The translations under genes were made by a program, and so were the position numbers. Below are positions 35,793 to 45,631 of a stretch of 64,000 bases of DNA, piece after piece. How positions within the stretch are numbered: position 1 is the first letter of the stretch; every line of letters starts with the position of its first letter. The stretch comes from Lewinellaceae bacterium (GTDB lineage: Bacteria > Bacteroidota > Bacteroidia > Chitinophagales > Saprospiraceae): positions 372,001-436,000 of the forward strand of contig JACJYB010000001.1 of NCBI GenBank assembly GCA_020636355.1. Reading direction: 5' to 3'. Below the pieces are notes generated by a model that made no database searches, was not told the origin of the DNA, and was given only the letters and a program-made list of their open reading frames with translations.

Positions 35793-37220
35793 TCAACCGG
35801 TCTGCCCCAACTGATCCGGTTTTAGTTCCTGGTGGGTTTTTTCCCATGGGCCCGTGATGGCGAAGGTTAGGCCTGCATGCTGAATGTTGACAAACAGTGT
35901 CTTGCCACTGGGCGAGAATGTACAGCCGGCAAATTCGGAGGCGTATCCGATGTTTTCTGCCAGGTGGTATACCTTGCCTTCCGGAGTCACTCCGACAATG
36001 CGGGGCGCTTCATTGTCCTCACAAATGATCAGATCTCCCCATGGAGCCATGGTGAGGTTGTCTGCATTCTTCAGGATCCGGGCATCATTGGGCTCCAGCA
36101 TCAATACCAGTTGACCCGGTTCTTCCGATTCCCTTGAAGTACCTTCATAAGGGCTGGGGCGGTAGCGAAACAACTGACCCAGCTGTTCCTTGCCACCGTT
36201 GGTACACGCCCAGTAAACCATGCCATCAGCGCCAAACCACATGCCTTCGCCCCGGGCAAATTTTACGGCACCCTGCAGATATCCACGGGACCGAAGATCA
36301 TCTTCGGGAGCCTCTACCTGGTCCATATCGATCCATTCGACGCCAAAAGAAGTCCCCACCGGTGTCGGCTCGCCCTCCCAGTTCCGGATGTCGAACGATG
36401 GCAGGCCGATGAATTTTAAGGCTTGCAACTGGCCACCGGCACGAAGATTCCCGGGTTCTGCAGGAATGAACCGGTAGATCAGTCCGTCATGGCGGTCTTC
36501 CGTTTCGTAAATGATACCCGTATTGGGAGCAACGCAAATGGCTTCGTGATTGAACCGTCCCATTGCTTTGAGGGCATAAGGTTCTGCCAGCTGCGGCTCA
36601 CGTGAGGCAGGTACTTCAAAGTTATAGCCATGGTCTCGGAGCAAATTATCATTTGCATTGACAACGACTTCTTCACAGGTGATCCAGCTATTCCAGGGAG
36701 TGGGTCCTCCGGCACAATTGCGGAGGGTGCCTGCCAGGCTGAGATAACTATCAACGACTTTTTCCTTGTTTTCATCATAAATCAGCGTGGTTGTTCCGCC
36801 TTGACAAACCGTGCCATTTGCGCCGCTATCGTAAACCTGCGATGGATTCAAACGCCCGTATTGGCGGTCGCCAGAGCCAAATGGACCCTGGTCTTTGGGC
36901 ATGAGTTCATGATTGCGAATGACAATCACCGTATCATCCGGTCCGGCGAAAGTAGCCATGCCATCCGGTTTGTCCGGTGTAAAAAAACCGTCGGACATAC
37001 GCTGGCCGGCACGTGAGATGATGGCATAACGAAATCCCACGGGAAGGCTGAGGACACCGCGCTGATCGGTTCGCAGAGGGCCATAAGGATAAATGAAATT
37101 TGGCAATTGTTCCAACTGGACACAGCCGTCCATCCATTGGTTTAGCAGCGTTTCAAGTCCAGCAAAACCTACTGCCAACTGGGCAGCTTGCTTGATGAAT
37201 GTCCGTCTGGTATTTGCCAT
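35793..37220 (-). CDS. PhoX/DUF839 family protein with Tat-like signal
   Basis: 475 residues. The N-terminus MANTRRTFIKQAAQLAVGFA has the R-R-x-F-x-K pattern of a Tat signal, so it is probably folded before export. The body has the DUF839 (PhoX) propeller features: LPVGFRYAIISRAGQRMSDG, VIVIRNHELMPKDQGPFGSG, GGTTTLIYDENKEKVVDSYL, RNCAGGPTPWNSWITCEEVV, GRFNHEAICVAPNTGIIYET and ADNLTMAPWGDLIICED. PhoX enzymes are Ca/Fe-dependent alkaline phosphatases, but the DUF839 family also contains members of unknown activity. The gene follows the S9 peptidase gene after 17 bases on the same strand, so both are probably cotranscribed. The downstream 121 bases to the convergent phosphoesterase show no terminator with T-run. 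Confidence 0.8.
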   Translation of the reverse strand: MANTRRTFIKQAAQLAVGFAGLETLLNQWMDGCVQLEQLPNFIYPYGPLRTDQRGVLSLPVGFRYAIISRAGQRMSDGFFTPDKPDGMATFAGPDDTVIVIRNHELMPKDQGPFGSGDRQYGRLNPSQVYDSGANGTVCQGGTTTLIYDENKEKVVDSYLSLAGTLRNCAGGPTPWNSWITCEEVVVNANDNLLRDHGYNFEVPASREPQLAEPYALKAMGRFNHEAICVAPNTGIIYETEDRHDGLIYRFIPAEPGNLRAGGQLQALKFIGLPSFDIRNWEGEPTPVGTSFGVEWIDMDQVEAPEDDLRSRGYLQGAVKFARGEGMWFGADGMVYWACTNGGKEQLGQLFRYRPSPYEGTSRESEEPGQLVLMLEPNDARILKNADNLTMAPWGDLIICEDNEAPRIVGVTPEGKVYHLAENIGYASEFAGCTFSPSGKTLFVNIQHAGLTFAITGPWEKTHQELKPDQLGQTG

Positions 37221-37237
37221 CGTGTAAGAGCTTCTTC

Positions 37238-40023
37238 TTAATGTTGATCGCCACCGGCTGAGATCTCGAATCCCTGATTGATTCCTTTTTCAATGGCAGG
37301 AACTCCTTGCTGCATCCATAGAGGCAGCGGTCCATCCTGAAGATAATGATCAAAAAACTGTGCCATGCGGTGCTGAAAATCTACCCGGTTTTGCCACTTG
37401 GTCGGCCAGTGTGGTTCTCCGTTGTAGTTCAACATCCAGGCTGGTTTATTTAAACGTCGTAACCCGGTAAAAAATTCGATCCCCTGATACCAGGGTACTG
37501 CACTGTCATTGTCATTATGCATGATCAGCACCGGAGTCTCTATCTTGTCGAGGAAAAACAGCGGCGAGTTTTCAAAATAACGCAACGGATATTCCCATAT
37601 AGTACCACCTATCCGGCTCTGCGTATGCTCGTACTGAAATTCACGGCTCATACCGCTGCCCCAGCGGATCCCTCCGTAAGCGCTAAACATGTTGACCACA
37701 GGAGCGCCCGCCTCTGCACACCGGAATAGTTTCGTACGGGTAATCAACTGGGCGATCTGGTAGCCACCCCAGCTATGTCCCTGAACGCCTACGCGATCCG
37801 GATCAATGAATCCGCTATTGAGCAGTGCCGTCACACCGGACATCACCGCATTAAAAGCGGATTCGCCGGGGTAGCCGATCTTGTAGGGGATGTTCGGGTT
37901 AAAGATGACATAACCGTTGCTGGCATAATAAGGATAGACGATTTGGGAACGGTTTGGGTCGACCGTCCGGTATTGCATCAGACCATCCGAACTTTTTTCG
38001 TAAAAGTTTACGATCATCGGGTACTTTTTGGTCGGATCAAATCCTTCCGGTTTGACCAGCATCCCTTCAAGCAGCTCGCCGTCGTCAGAGTACCAGTGAT
38101 AGAGCGATATATCTCCCCAGCGGTACATGGACTGTTGTGGATTGGCATTGCTTATGCGCTGATAATGGGTCCAGTCGGTGGTCATCCAGATATCCGGAAA
38201 AGTCTTAAAGTTTTCTTTGGTGAAGAAATAGACCGGTGCTTTTTCTGCCACCCGCAAACCGTCAAAGGCAAAAGAGTCCTGGATGATGGAGCGCATGGGA
38301 GACAGGGGTTGCCAGGTGTCTAATCTTGCGTAGCCGCCATGCTTGGTGGCTTCATCGAAGGTTTCAAACCACCAGGGCCCGAGGGTAGGAAGGAATTTCT
38401 CTTCAGGATCCATACGCACATAGCGATAACGCATTTCTTTTTCCCTGCCATGCGTCAATCGGATCGGTTTGTCACGTCCGCGCGGATCTATTTGCCAGAG
38501 ATCGTACCGATCGTAGACAAACAGCGCTTCATCGTCTTTTGCCCATCCCGCCAAACCGTAGGACCCCGGATAGCTGGGCTCATCATGGATTTCCTGGTAA
38601 AACAGGACGGAGTCGTGATTCGTAATGGCTGTCAGCTTTTGTGCCGTGATGTGATAAGAGAACCAGGCTGAATCCGGACCGTTGTACCAGGTGATGAATT
38701 GGCCGCCCGGCGATAACTGAGGATATCCGGCGACCTTCTTGGCGACAGGCTGGAGTAGCCCGGTTGTAAGGTCTCTTAGGTAGCTGTCTTTGTACTCCTC
38801 ACCTTCCCAGGAAACGAGTTCGCATAGGGATTTGCATCCATCAACACGGCGTACCGGGCATTTGCAGTTGCATTCAGTCGTGCTTCCGGCGTTTCGAGGT
38901 CGGCGACCTGTACGACCTTGCCGGTTAACAAATCGACCATTGCCAGGTAAGAGCGCTTTTTCTCGTCGTCGAGGTCCACCTCTTGCTGGGTATATAATTT
39001 ACCTTCATTATAACTCCAAACCTCCACATTAACCACCTCATCATCCAATATGGCGGTATCCTGCAGAATTGGTTCCTGACGCGTGCCAAAGAAGAGTTTG
39101 GTTCCGTCATCGGAAAAACGGGGTTTATAATCTGCCGAGACCAGTGGCAGGTCATTTGATTCCGGAACATCTGTTCCTGAATGGACGACTGTCGGATTGG
39201 CCAACGTCCCTGACCAATAAACCAATTCGTAGGGACGGATGGCTGCTTTGGTGGAATCAGCATCGAGGATGACCGCTCCCTGTCGGCCGAGCCGGTGCAG
39301 GACCAGCTGCGAATATTTTCCTTTGCCGAGGAAGATGGTTCGTTGTTGATGCAGCTCTGTGTCGTAATGCACGATGCCATCCTGGTTCATGCTATCCGGT
39401 GCATCGACGATGGCAGCCAGAAATGGCGTCTCATCAGCCAGGGTATATTGGGTTACATGGGCAATACTGTCGGTTAAATCATCTTTGGTATCATATAGGT
39501 ATAACGTGAGATCTTTCCGCTTGCGGTCTTTAGGGTCAACGCATTGATAGGCAATAAAACCTCCCCATTTGTCAGGTGCATCAAAGCTCTTGACATTAGG
39601 GATCCGCTTTTCGATCTGAGCATTTAGTGAAAGGATGACCAGCGTGTCTGCAGGAAATGCATCTTCTTTGACTTTTTTACGTTCCATCATCTTGCGTGCT
39701 TCCCAGTCCTGCGTTTGGATGAAAGCGGCGGTCTTGCCGTCGTAGCTCAGGGCTACCTTCTTCACTCTGGGGTAGCGAAACTCGGATTGATCTTTGGTAT
39801 TGTACGCAATTAAGGTGGAATTGCCCTGTCCGGGTACCAGTTTGTAGATCATCCATTCCCCATTTGAGCCGATGGTTACCTGGTCTATTTTATTCCAGCT
39901 TCCCCATACAGTCCAGTCCATGGCTTTCTTTTCGGTCTGCGCCGAAAGGGAAGCAAGCGCCAGGCAGGAGGTGAGTAAAATGGAAAGCAGGGCAGGGCGG
40001 GTGGATTTCCTTGTTAATCGCAT
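37238..40023 (-). CDS. S9 family (prolyl oligopeptidase-like) serine peptidase, one frameshift
   Basis: About 928 residues, signal peptide MRLTRKSTRPALLSILLTSC to SAQ. The first 415 residues are a propeller (WTVWGSWNKIDQVTIGSNGE, VALSYDGKTAAFIQTQDWEA). The alpha/beta-hydrolase domain has GVQGHSWGGYQIAQLIT (nucleophile Ser in G-x-S-W-G-G), IMHNDNDSAVPW (Asp region) and NYNGEPHWPTKW (His region). This is the S9C/glutamyl-type secreted exopeptidase group common in Bacteroidota, acting in the periplasm on oligopeptides. One base is lost near 38800 between LMDANPYANSFPGK and the next frame (YPQLSPGGQFITWYNGPDSA); the break affects no catalytic residue. Likely cotranscribed with the PhoX-like gene. 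Confidence 0.85.
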
Positions 40024-40069
40024 AGTTTAAGTTCTTTCTTATAACGGCTTAAGATAGCAACCCTGCAGA

Positions 40070-40103
40070 AATAAAAAAAGGTGATCCCCGGAGAAACCAC
40101 CTT
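40070..40103 (-). terminator. Terminator of the superoxide dismutase gene
   Basis: On the minus strand AAGGTGGT pairs with ATCACCTT (one G-T) across a ten-base loop and is followed by a run of seven T. It lies 30 bases downstream of the sod stop. Confidence 0.85.
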
Positions 40104-40135
40104 ATCATGAAAGATGAATTATGATCGAATGATTA

Positions 40136-40747
40136 TTATTTCATCGCGGCATCATAACGACGGGCAACTTCCTTCCAGTTGATCACATTGAAGAAAGCGG
40201 TAATGTAATCAGGGCGCCGGTTTTGATAATTCAGGTAATACGCATGTTCCCATACATCCAGACCCAGGATTGGAGTCCCTTTGACATTCGTGACATCCAT
40301 GAGCGGATTATCCTGATTTGGTGTATTCGTTACCGCAAGATGTCCGGCTTTGTCGACCAGTAACCAGGCCCACCCTGAGCCAAACTGAGTGGCTGCAGCG
40401 CGCGAAAATTCATCTTTAAATTCCGCAAAGGTTCCAATGTACTTGTTGATGGCTTCAGCCAGGGCGCCGGTTGGTTCTCCGCCTCCATTAGGAGATAGAA
40501 TGGTCCAGAAGAGGCTATGGTTATAATAACCACCTCCATTATTGCGAACGGCTGCTGAGTGATTGGAAACATCAGCCAGGATTTCCTCGATGGATTTTCC
40601 TTCCAATGGTCCACCTGCAATGGCGTTATTCAAGTTATTGGTATAGCCTGCATGGTGCTTATCGTGGTGAATTTCCATCGTGCGCGCGTCAATATGAGGT
40701 TCCAGTGCGTCAAATGCGTAGGGTAGATCTGGTAATTTGAATGACAT
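40136..40747 (-). CDS. sodA: Superoxide dismutase, Fe/Mn family
   Basis: 203 residues from the ATG at 40747 (MSFKLPDLPYAFDALEPHID); the frame opens 72 bases earlier, but this start matches the family. Metal ligands are visible: HHDKHHAGY (first His), GGGYYNHSLFW (second His), and DVWEHAYYLNYQNRRPDY (Asp and last His). AAATQFGSGWAWLL carries the Gln and the GSGWAWL of Mn-type enzymes; NNGGGYYNH is typical of Mn or cambialistic enzymes in Bacteroidota, so the metal may be either. It converts superoxide to hydrogen peroxide in the cytoplasm. It is monocistronic, with a terminator after it. Confidence 0.95.
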   Translation of the reverse strand: MSFKLPDLPYAFDALEPHIDARTMEIHHDKHHAGYTNNLNNAIAGGPLEGKSIEEILADVSNHSAAVRNNGGGYYNHSLFWTILSPNGGGEPTGALAEAINKYIGTFAEFKDEFSRAAATQFGSGWAWLLVDKAGHLAVTNTPNQDNPLMDVTNVKGTPILGLDVWEHAYYLNYQNRRPDYITAFFNVINWKEVARRYDAAMK

Positions 40748-40875
40748 TTCTTTTTGTTTAATAGGATGAACAAATTCGGTATGAAGTGATAACATACGGA
40801 TTGTGGAAGTGTTTAGCACTTGGTATTATTCCATGAATCGATTCAGCAGAAAATGGATCAGCAGGCAGCTTGAAA

Positions 40876-40919
40876 TTAAAAAGGGCGCCTATTCCCGTAG
40901 TTATTCCGTTCAGACGCCC
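40876..40919 (-). terminator. Terminator of the arsR-arsM operon
   Basis: On the minus strand GGGCGTC pairs with GGCGCCC (one G-T) across a 23-base loop, followed by TTTTT. It lies 26 bases after the arsM stop. Confidence 0.75.
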
Positions 40920-40944
40920 AGGTTTGTCAGGTAGGGTATTTTAC

Positions 40945-41739
40945 TCAGTGTGGTTTCTTCCCGAATACCGTAACGGAAAACAGTGAAAAATCGGCATCCC
41001 GGTATTGCTGATATTCTTCTGCCGTCAGATGTTCCTGAAGCCATTGGTCAGGGATATCGATGGGTTTTTCCCGCAGGATCTGAACATGTTCAAAACCGGC
41101 GTCCTGGATCTTTGCCAGATAATTGTATTTGGGGACAGCTCCGGATACACAACCGGAATAGAGGAGGGCATGGGCCAATAGATTCTCCGGCATGGAACCT
41201 TCCATCACGATGTCTGAGATGGAGAAATGGCCTCCGGGGCGCAGGATCCGGTAGGTTTCCCGGAATGCACCGGCCTTGTCGGGCACCAGGTTAAAGACAC
41301 AGTTGCTCACCACGATATCTGCCACATTGCTTTGTAATGGGTTGTTTTCCAGGTAGCCCAATTCAAATGATGTGTTGGAGTAGCCAAGTTTGGCGGCATT
41401 CTCTCTGGCCAATGCGATCATCTCTTCAGTCATGTCCACACCGATCACTCGTCCCGATGGACCGGTCAGACGGGCGGCAATGAATACATCGTTGCCAGCC
41501 CCACTACCCAGGTCGACGACGGTGTCTCCCGGACGGATAAAGGCCGTTTCGGTCGGCAGCCCGCAGCCAAGCCCAAGATCCGCTTCTTTTTCGTAGCCTT
41601 TGACCTGGTCATAGTCATCACCCATCAGATTACTTACATCATCAGCGCCACAGCAGGTATCGTCACAACAGGAACTCTTTGATTTGGCAATGGCTGCGTA
41701 TTTCTCTTTGACCATTTGCGTGATTGCTTCATTTTCCAT
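40945..41739 (-). CDS. arsM: Arsenite S-adenosylmethionine methyltransferase
   Basis: 264 residues from the ATG at 41739; the A of this ATG is the last base of the arsR stop (TAATG). SAM-binding motif I VVDLGSGAGNDVFIAARLTG and IGVDMTEEMIALAREN follow a Cys-rich N-terminus (SSCCDDTCCGADDV). Three Cys positions typical of ArsM are present: the N-terminal pair region, GLGCGLPTETAF, and SGCVSGAVPKYNY. The enzyme adds methyl groups to As(III), giving less toxic or volatile species, in the cytoplasm. It is paired only with ArsR here; no arsenite pump or reductase gene is in the window. GCVSG and SCC residues are all intact. Confidence 0.9.
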   Translation of the reverse strand: MENEAITQMVKEKYAAIAKSKSSCCDDTCCGADDVSNLMGDDYDQVKGYEKEADLGLGCGLPTETAFIRPGDTVVDLGSGAGNDVFIAARLTGPSGRVIGVDMTEEMIALARENAAKLGYSNTSFELGYLENNPLQSNVADIVVSNCVFNLVPDKAGAFRETYRILRPGGHFSISDIVMEGSMPENLLAHALLYSGCVSGAVPKYNYLAKIQDAGFEHVQILREKPIDIPDQWLQEHLTAEEYQQYRDADFSLFSVTVFGKKPH

Positions 41740-42059
41740 TAACAACAGGGTTTAATTTGATTAAATAATAGGATTAGTGCATTTTCCATTTCCTTCAACG
41801 CGGGCCAGTCAATGCAATAACAGATGCGGGGACCATCAATTTCTCCGTCGATAAGTCCAGCTTCCTTGAGTACTTTCAAATGCTGGCTGACCGTTGCCTG
41901 ACTCAATGGCAGGTTAGCGACCAGTTCTCCGCAGATGCAGGCATTACGCTGGGCAAGCTCCCGCAGGATGGCGATACGCGCCGGATGAGAGAGCGCTTTA
42001 GCCCACAAGGCCAGTTGCTGGTCGGTGTCGGTAAATGCTTCGTTTTTAGAAAAAGCCAT
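41739..42059 (-). CDS. arsR: ArsR family arsenic-responsive repressor
   Basis: 106 residues. Winged helix: ALSHPARIAILRELAQRNAC, ICGELVANLPLSQATVSQHL (recognition helix), KVLKEAGLIDGEIDGPRICY. The metalloid site is suggested by AQRNACICGE (Cys-x-Cys in the DNA-binding helix region) and by a C-terminal Cys-Cys (QIKPCC). As(III) binding would release it from DNA. It overlaps arsM by one base. A perfect inverted repeat 15 bases upstream of the start is its likely operator, so it represses its own operon. Confidence 0.9.
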   Translation of the reverse strand: MAFSKNEAFTDTDQQLALWAKALSHPARIAILRELAQRNACICGELVANLPLSQATVSQHLKVLKEAGLIDGEIDGPRICYCIDWPALKEMENALILLFNQIKPCC

Positions 42060-42074
42060 TTTGCTTTATTGTAT

Positions 42075-42090
42075 ATCGTAAATATACGAT
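42075..42090. promoter_or_regulatory. ArsR operator
   Basis: ATCGTA-AATA-TACGAT, a perfect 6-4-6 inverted repeat. It covers the -7 element TATATTTA (minus strand, 42079-42086) of the arsR promoter, and is of the type bound by ArsR dimers in Bacteroidota. Confidence 0.75.
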
Positions 42091-42110
42091 TAAACAAATC
42101 TATTGTGCAA
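42079..42110 (-). promoter_or_regulatory. arsR-arsM promoter
   Basis: On the minus strand TTG (42108-42110), 21 bases, then TATATTTA (seven of eight matches to TAnnTTTG). The -7 box lies inside the operator, so ArsR binding should exclude the polymerase. Confidence 0.5.
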
Positions 42111-42308
42111 GACCTGCCTTAAAATTTTTCCAATAAGGCCGGGCGGGATTAGAAAGAAGGACGCAATGCATCGAAACGGAATGCTTGAAAAATGACAAGT
42201 CCCTGAAAACCCGTAGGCGATCACAGGATCGTTGTCAACGGCCTTCGATGAGCTGGATAGTGCAGGCCTTTGATGATGATCATCTTTCCTGGTGGCAGGA
42301 GCTTTTAG

Positions 42309-42316
42309 TACCTTTG
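42309..42316 (+). promoter_or_regulatory. Possible -7 element of fumC
   Basis: TACCTTTG matches TAnnTTTG and lies 29 bases before the fumC ATG. The -33 region has only TTTC at a plausible place. Confidence 0.4.
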
Positions 42317-42344
42317 CCGGGAACAATAAAAAAGCCACCAGCAC

Positions 42345-43727
42345 ATGAAATATCGTAAGGAAAAGGACAGTCTCGGATACGTACAGGTACCGGCCGATAA
42401 ATATTGGGCAGCTCAAACGCAACGCTCCAGTGAAAACTTCCGTATCGGAGGACAGCACATTCCAAAAGAAGTCATTAACGCATTTGCAATCCTGAAAAAA
42501 GCTGCTGCCCAAACCAATGAAGAACTGGGCGTGCTTCCCAAGAAAAAAGCAAAAATGATCCAGCAGGTTTGTGATGAAATCCTGGCCGGCAAATTGGACG
42601 ATCAGTTTCCCCTGGTGGTCTGGCAGACCGGGTCAGGGACCCAATCCAACATGAACGTCAATGAGGTTATTGCCAATCGGGCCCACGTAATGCAGGGCGG
42701 GGCTTTGGATGATTCTGCCAAAGTACTCCATCCCAACGATGATGTGAATAAATCGCAATCCTCCAACGATACTTTCCCCACGGCAATGAATATCGCGGCC
42801 TATCAATATCTGGTCGAGCACACCGTGCCAGCGCTGGAAGTTTTGCAAAAAACGCTGGATGAGAAGGCCAAAGCGTTTAAGAAGGTCGTTAAGATTGGCC
42901 GTACACACCTGATGGATGCCACGCCGTTGACCCTTGGCCAGGAACTCTCCGGGTATGCCGCACAGCTAAGCCATGGAATCGCTGCGATTAAGAACAGTTA
43001 CAAGCATTTGGCAGAACTGGCTTTAGGAGGCACCGCAGTCGGTACTGGACTGAACACGCCAAAAGGATATGCCAAACTGGTTGCAGAGAAAATAGCCAAT
43101 TTAACGGGTTTGCCCTTTAAAACAGCGCCCAATAAATTTGAATCACTGGCCGCACACGATGCGGTGGTGGAAGCCCACGGTGCCCTGAAAACTGTCGCCG
43201 TTTCGTTATTCAAAATTGCCAATGACATCAGGTTATTGGCATCCGGACCGCGTTGCGGGATCGGAGAGATCATCATCCCCTCGAATGAACCCGGTTCTTC
43301 CATCATGCCAGGTAAAGTAAATCCAACCCAGTCGGAAGCGATGACAATGGCCATGGCTCAGGTATTGGGCAATGACGTAGCCATCAACATTGGTGGAATG
43401 AACGGCCATTTTGAACTAAACGTCTTTAAACCAGTCATCATTTTCAACTTCCTTTTCTCGGCGCGTTTGATTGCCGATGCCTGTCATAGCTTTAACGACC
43501 ACTGCGCAGTCGGTATCGAGCCCAATTATGACCGGATCAAATATAACCTCAATAATTCCCTGATGCTGGTAACCGCTTTAAATACCAAAATCGGCTACGA
43601 CAAAGCCGCTGAAATTGCGAAAAAAGCGCATAAGGAAGGTTCCACGCTGAAGGAAGCAGCCATAGCTCTGGGTTATGTCACTGAGAAAGATTTTGATGCC
43701 TGGGTCCGCCCGGAAGACATGATCTAA
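42345..43727 (+). CDS. fumC: Fumarate hydratase, class II
   Basis: An intact 460-residue protein, typical length. It has all three conserved regions of the fumarase/aspartase family: VVWQTGSGTQSNMNVNEVIA (C1), KIGRTHLMDATPLTLGQELS (C2, with the catalytic His) and GSSIMPGKVNPTQSEAMTMA (C3 signature, about residues 316-335, with the catalytic Ser loop). The start MKYRKEKDSLGYVQVPADKY-WAAQTQRS and the sequence of the C-terminus (KKAHKEGSTLKEAAIALGYV) are those of fumarase C rather than aspartase. It interconverts fumarate and malate in the TCA cycle, does not use an iron-sulfur cluster, and is cytoplasmic. Monocistronic, divergent from arsR. Confidence 0.95.
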   Translation: MKYRKEKDSLGYVQVPADKYWAAQTQRSSENFRIGGQHIPKEVINAFAILKKAAAQTNEELGVLPKKKAKMIQQVCDEILAGKLDDQFPLVVWQTGSGTQSNMNVNEVIANRAHVMQGGALDDSAKVLHPNDDVNKSQSSNDTFPTAMNIAAYQYLVEHTVPALEVLQKTLDEKAKAFKKVVKIGRTHLMDATPLTLGQELSGYAAQLSHGIAAIKNSYKHLAELALGGTAVGTGLNTPKGYAKLVAEKIANLTGLPFKTAPNKFESLAAHDAVVEAHGALKTVAVSLFKIANDIRLLASGPRCGIGEIIIPSNEPGSSIMPGKVNPTQSEAMTMAMAQVLGNDVAINIGGMNGHFELNVFKPVIIFNFLFSARLIADACHSFNDHCAVGIEPNYDRIKYNLNNSLMLVTALNTKIGYDKAAEIAKKAHKEGSTLKEAAIALGYVTEKDFDAWVRPEDMI

Positions 43728-43936
43728 AAGCAGGTCAAAGGAAAAGGGCTATCAAAGGTTCAGGTGCATTTATGCCTAATGAAAACTTATTGCGCCTTGG
43801 CGAGCAATTAATGAAACACCCGGGTAAGTAGGTTTTCTGGAGTGAAAGTCGAATGTTGCTTGAGAGTACTGAAATTATAGGCAAGGATAATCCCTATTTT
43901 CCATTACCTTCCAAATCAACAACATCGAAAAAACAA

Positions 43937-45630
43937 ATGGAACGCAGGACCTTCCTGAACCAGGCAGCGCTCGTTGGAATTGGCCTGCCAGTATGGCACC
44001 TATCAGGTTTTAATCGGAACGAAGTTCAGAGGGAAGCCTGGGTGAAAGCGCTGATAAAGGACAATGACCGTCAGGTAGACGCCGTTCTGGAACGCCAGGG
44101 ATTGGACGCTTCGTCGATCAATTATGGAGGGATACCAGATGCATTCGACTTGTATCATGCCGGATCCGCTGCCGGATTCATCCAGTGGCTGGTAGCTTCC
44201 TACGTTTCTCCGGAATCTGATTATTACAAAAGTGCAATGTTGGTGGAGCGCATGTCACTGGCGGCAGCGTTTCTGCTTCGTATCCAGCATGAGGATGGTT
44301 CCATTGACCTGATAACCACTAATTTTCACTCGCCACCAGATACCGCCTTTGTCGTAGAACCGTTAGCCATCAGCCTGGGTTTACTCCGCCAGCAGGGGGA
44401 GGAAGAACAAAAGCTTGGCCTGCTACTCAAACAGTTCCTCGGCAAGGCAGGGAATATCCTTACCGTAGGTGGTATTCATACACCAAACCATCGTTGGGTG
44501 GTCAGCATGGCCCTGGCAAGACTGTATGAACTGATGCCGGATGTAAAGTATGTAGAGCGCATTGATTGGAGGATTGATCCGGACGGACAGTTTACGGAAC
44601 GGAGTACAGCTGTCTATTCACCGCTCACCGATCGCTGCCTGATCACCATCGCCCGGATCCTGGATCGCCCTGAATTGCTAATTCCGGTACGCAGGAACCT
44701 GACGATGACGCTGGAGCTCCTGCATCCCAATGGTGAAATTGTCACCGAGTCTTCCAGAAGACAAGACCAGTATCTGGCCAGGACACCGGTCCCTTATTAT
44801 TATCCTTATTTATACCTTGCCAATCAGGATAATGATAAAACCTTCGGTGCCATGGTTCGTCAGTTGGAAGATCTGTACGGGCCGAAAGAGCTTTCCGGTT
44901 ACCTCCCATATCTGATGGAGAAGCCGGACCTGTATAGGCATTATGGTTTGTCGCCATTACCCAACCAGTACCGGACTTATTTTCCGAATTCCGCAATGGT
45001 GCGATTGCGGCGTGGGAATTGGGATGCTACGATCCTGCGGGATAATGCCGCCTTGCTGACCTTTCAGCATGGCGAGTGTGTACTCCAGGCGGTACGGCTA
45101 GCCACTTCCTTTTTGGTAAAGGACAGTTTGTCGCTTCGGAAATGGCCGTTACGGATGATGAAATACAGTTAAAACAAAGCTTATCCGGACCTTACTATCA
45201 ACCCATTGCCAAGGAATTTATCGACCGGGATGGTTCTTGGGAGGCCATGCCCAGGGAGGAGCGGCCCCAGAGCGAAATCCAAACCATACACTATGCCTGC
45301 AGTGTATTTGAAATCAACCATGGCATCCGGCTGAAGATTGACCTGACAGGAACGGATGGTGTGCCGGTGGCCCTTGAACTGGGCTTTCGCAAGGGAGGTC
45401 ACCTCACCGGGGCCGGGATGATTCCGAATGATCCGGAATCATTCTTGTGGCAGGATCGGGAGGTCATTTACGAAAGCGGGAAGGATGCCATCCGCATCAC
45501 CGGAGGGCAGCTTCAGCATCGTTGGACTCAGTTGAGAGGTGCTTTGCCAAAACTGGATGCGAACTGCCTATACGTAACCGGATTTACCCCTTTTCAGTTA
45601 GTCATCGATATTGAGGCCGTAGTTGCATAA
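43937..45630 (+). CDS. Tat-exported protein resembling heparinase-type polysaccharide lyases, one frameshift
   Basis: About 565 residues from the ATG at 43937, which starts a Tat-like signal MERRTFLNQAALVGIGLPVW; the frame opens 84 bases earlier but that extension is polar. The first part is helix-rich (GSAAGFIQWLVASYVSPESD, RMSLAAAFLLRIQHEDGSID, FHSPPDTAFVVEPLAISLGL), with THTPNHR-like IHTPNHRWVVSMALARLYEL, and the second part is beta-rich (GECVLQAVRLATSFL, LKIDLTGTDGVPVALELGFR). One base is lost near 45100. The helix-toroid plus beta-sandwich order resembles heparinase II/III-like lyases, but I see no motif that settles the activity, so the name is tentative. No neighbour suggests a polysaccharide utilisation locus. 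Confidence 0.5.
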
Positions 45631-45631
45631 G

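Noticed and set aside
42090..42512. 140-residue open frame on the minus strand ahead of arsR
   Set aside because: It overlaps the start of fumC and the arsR promoter and has low-complexity, Phe/Ser-rich sequence with no domain.
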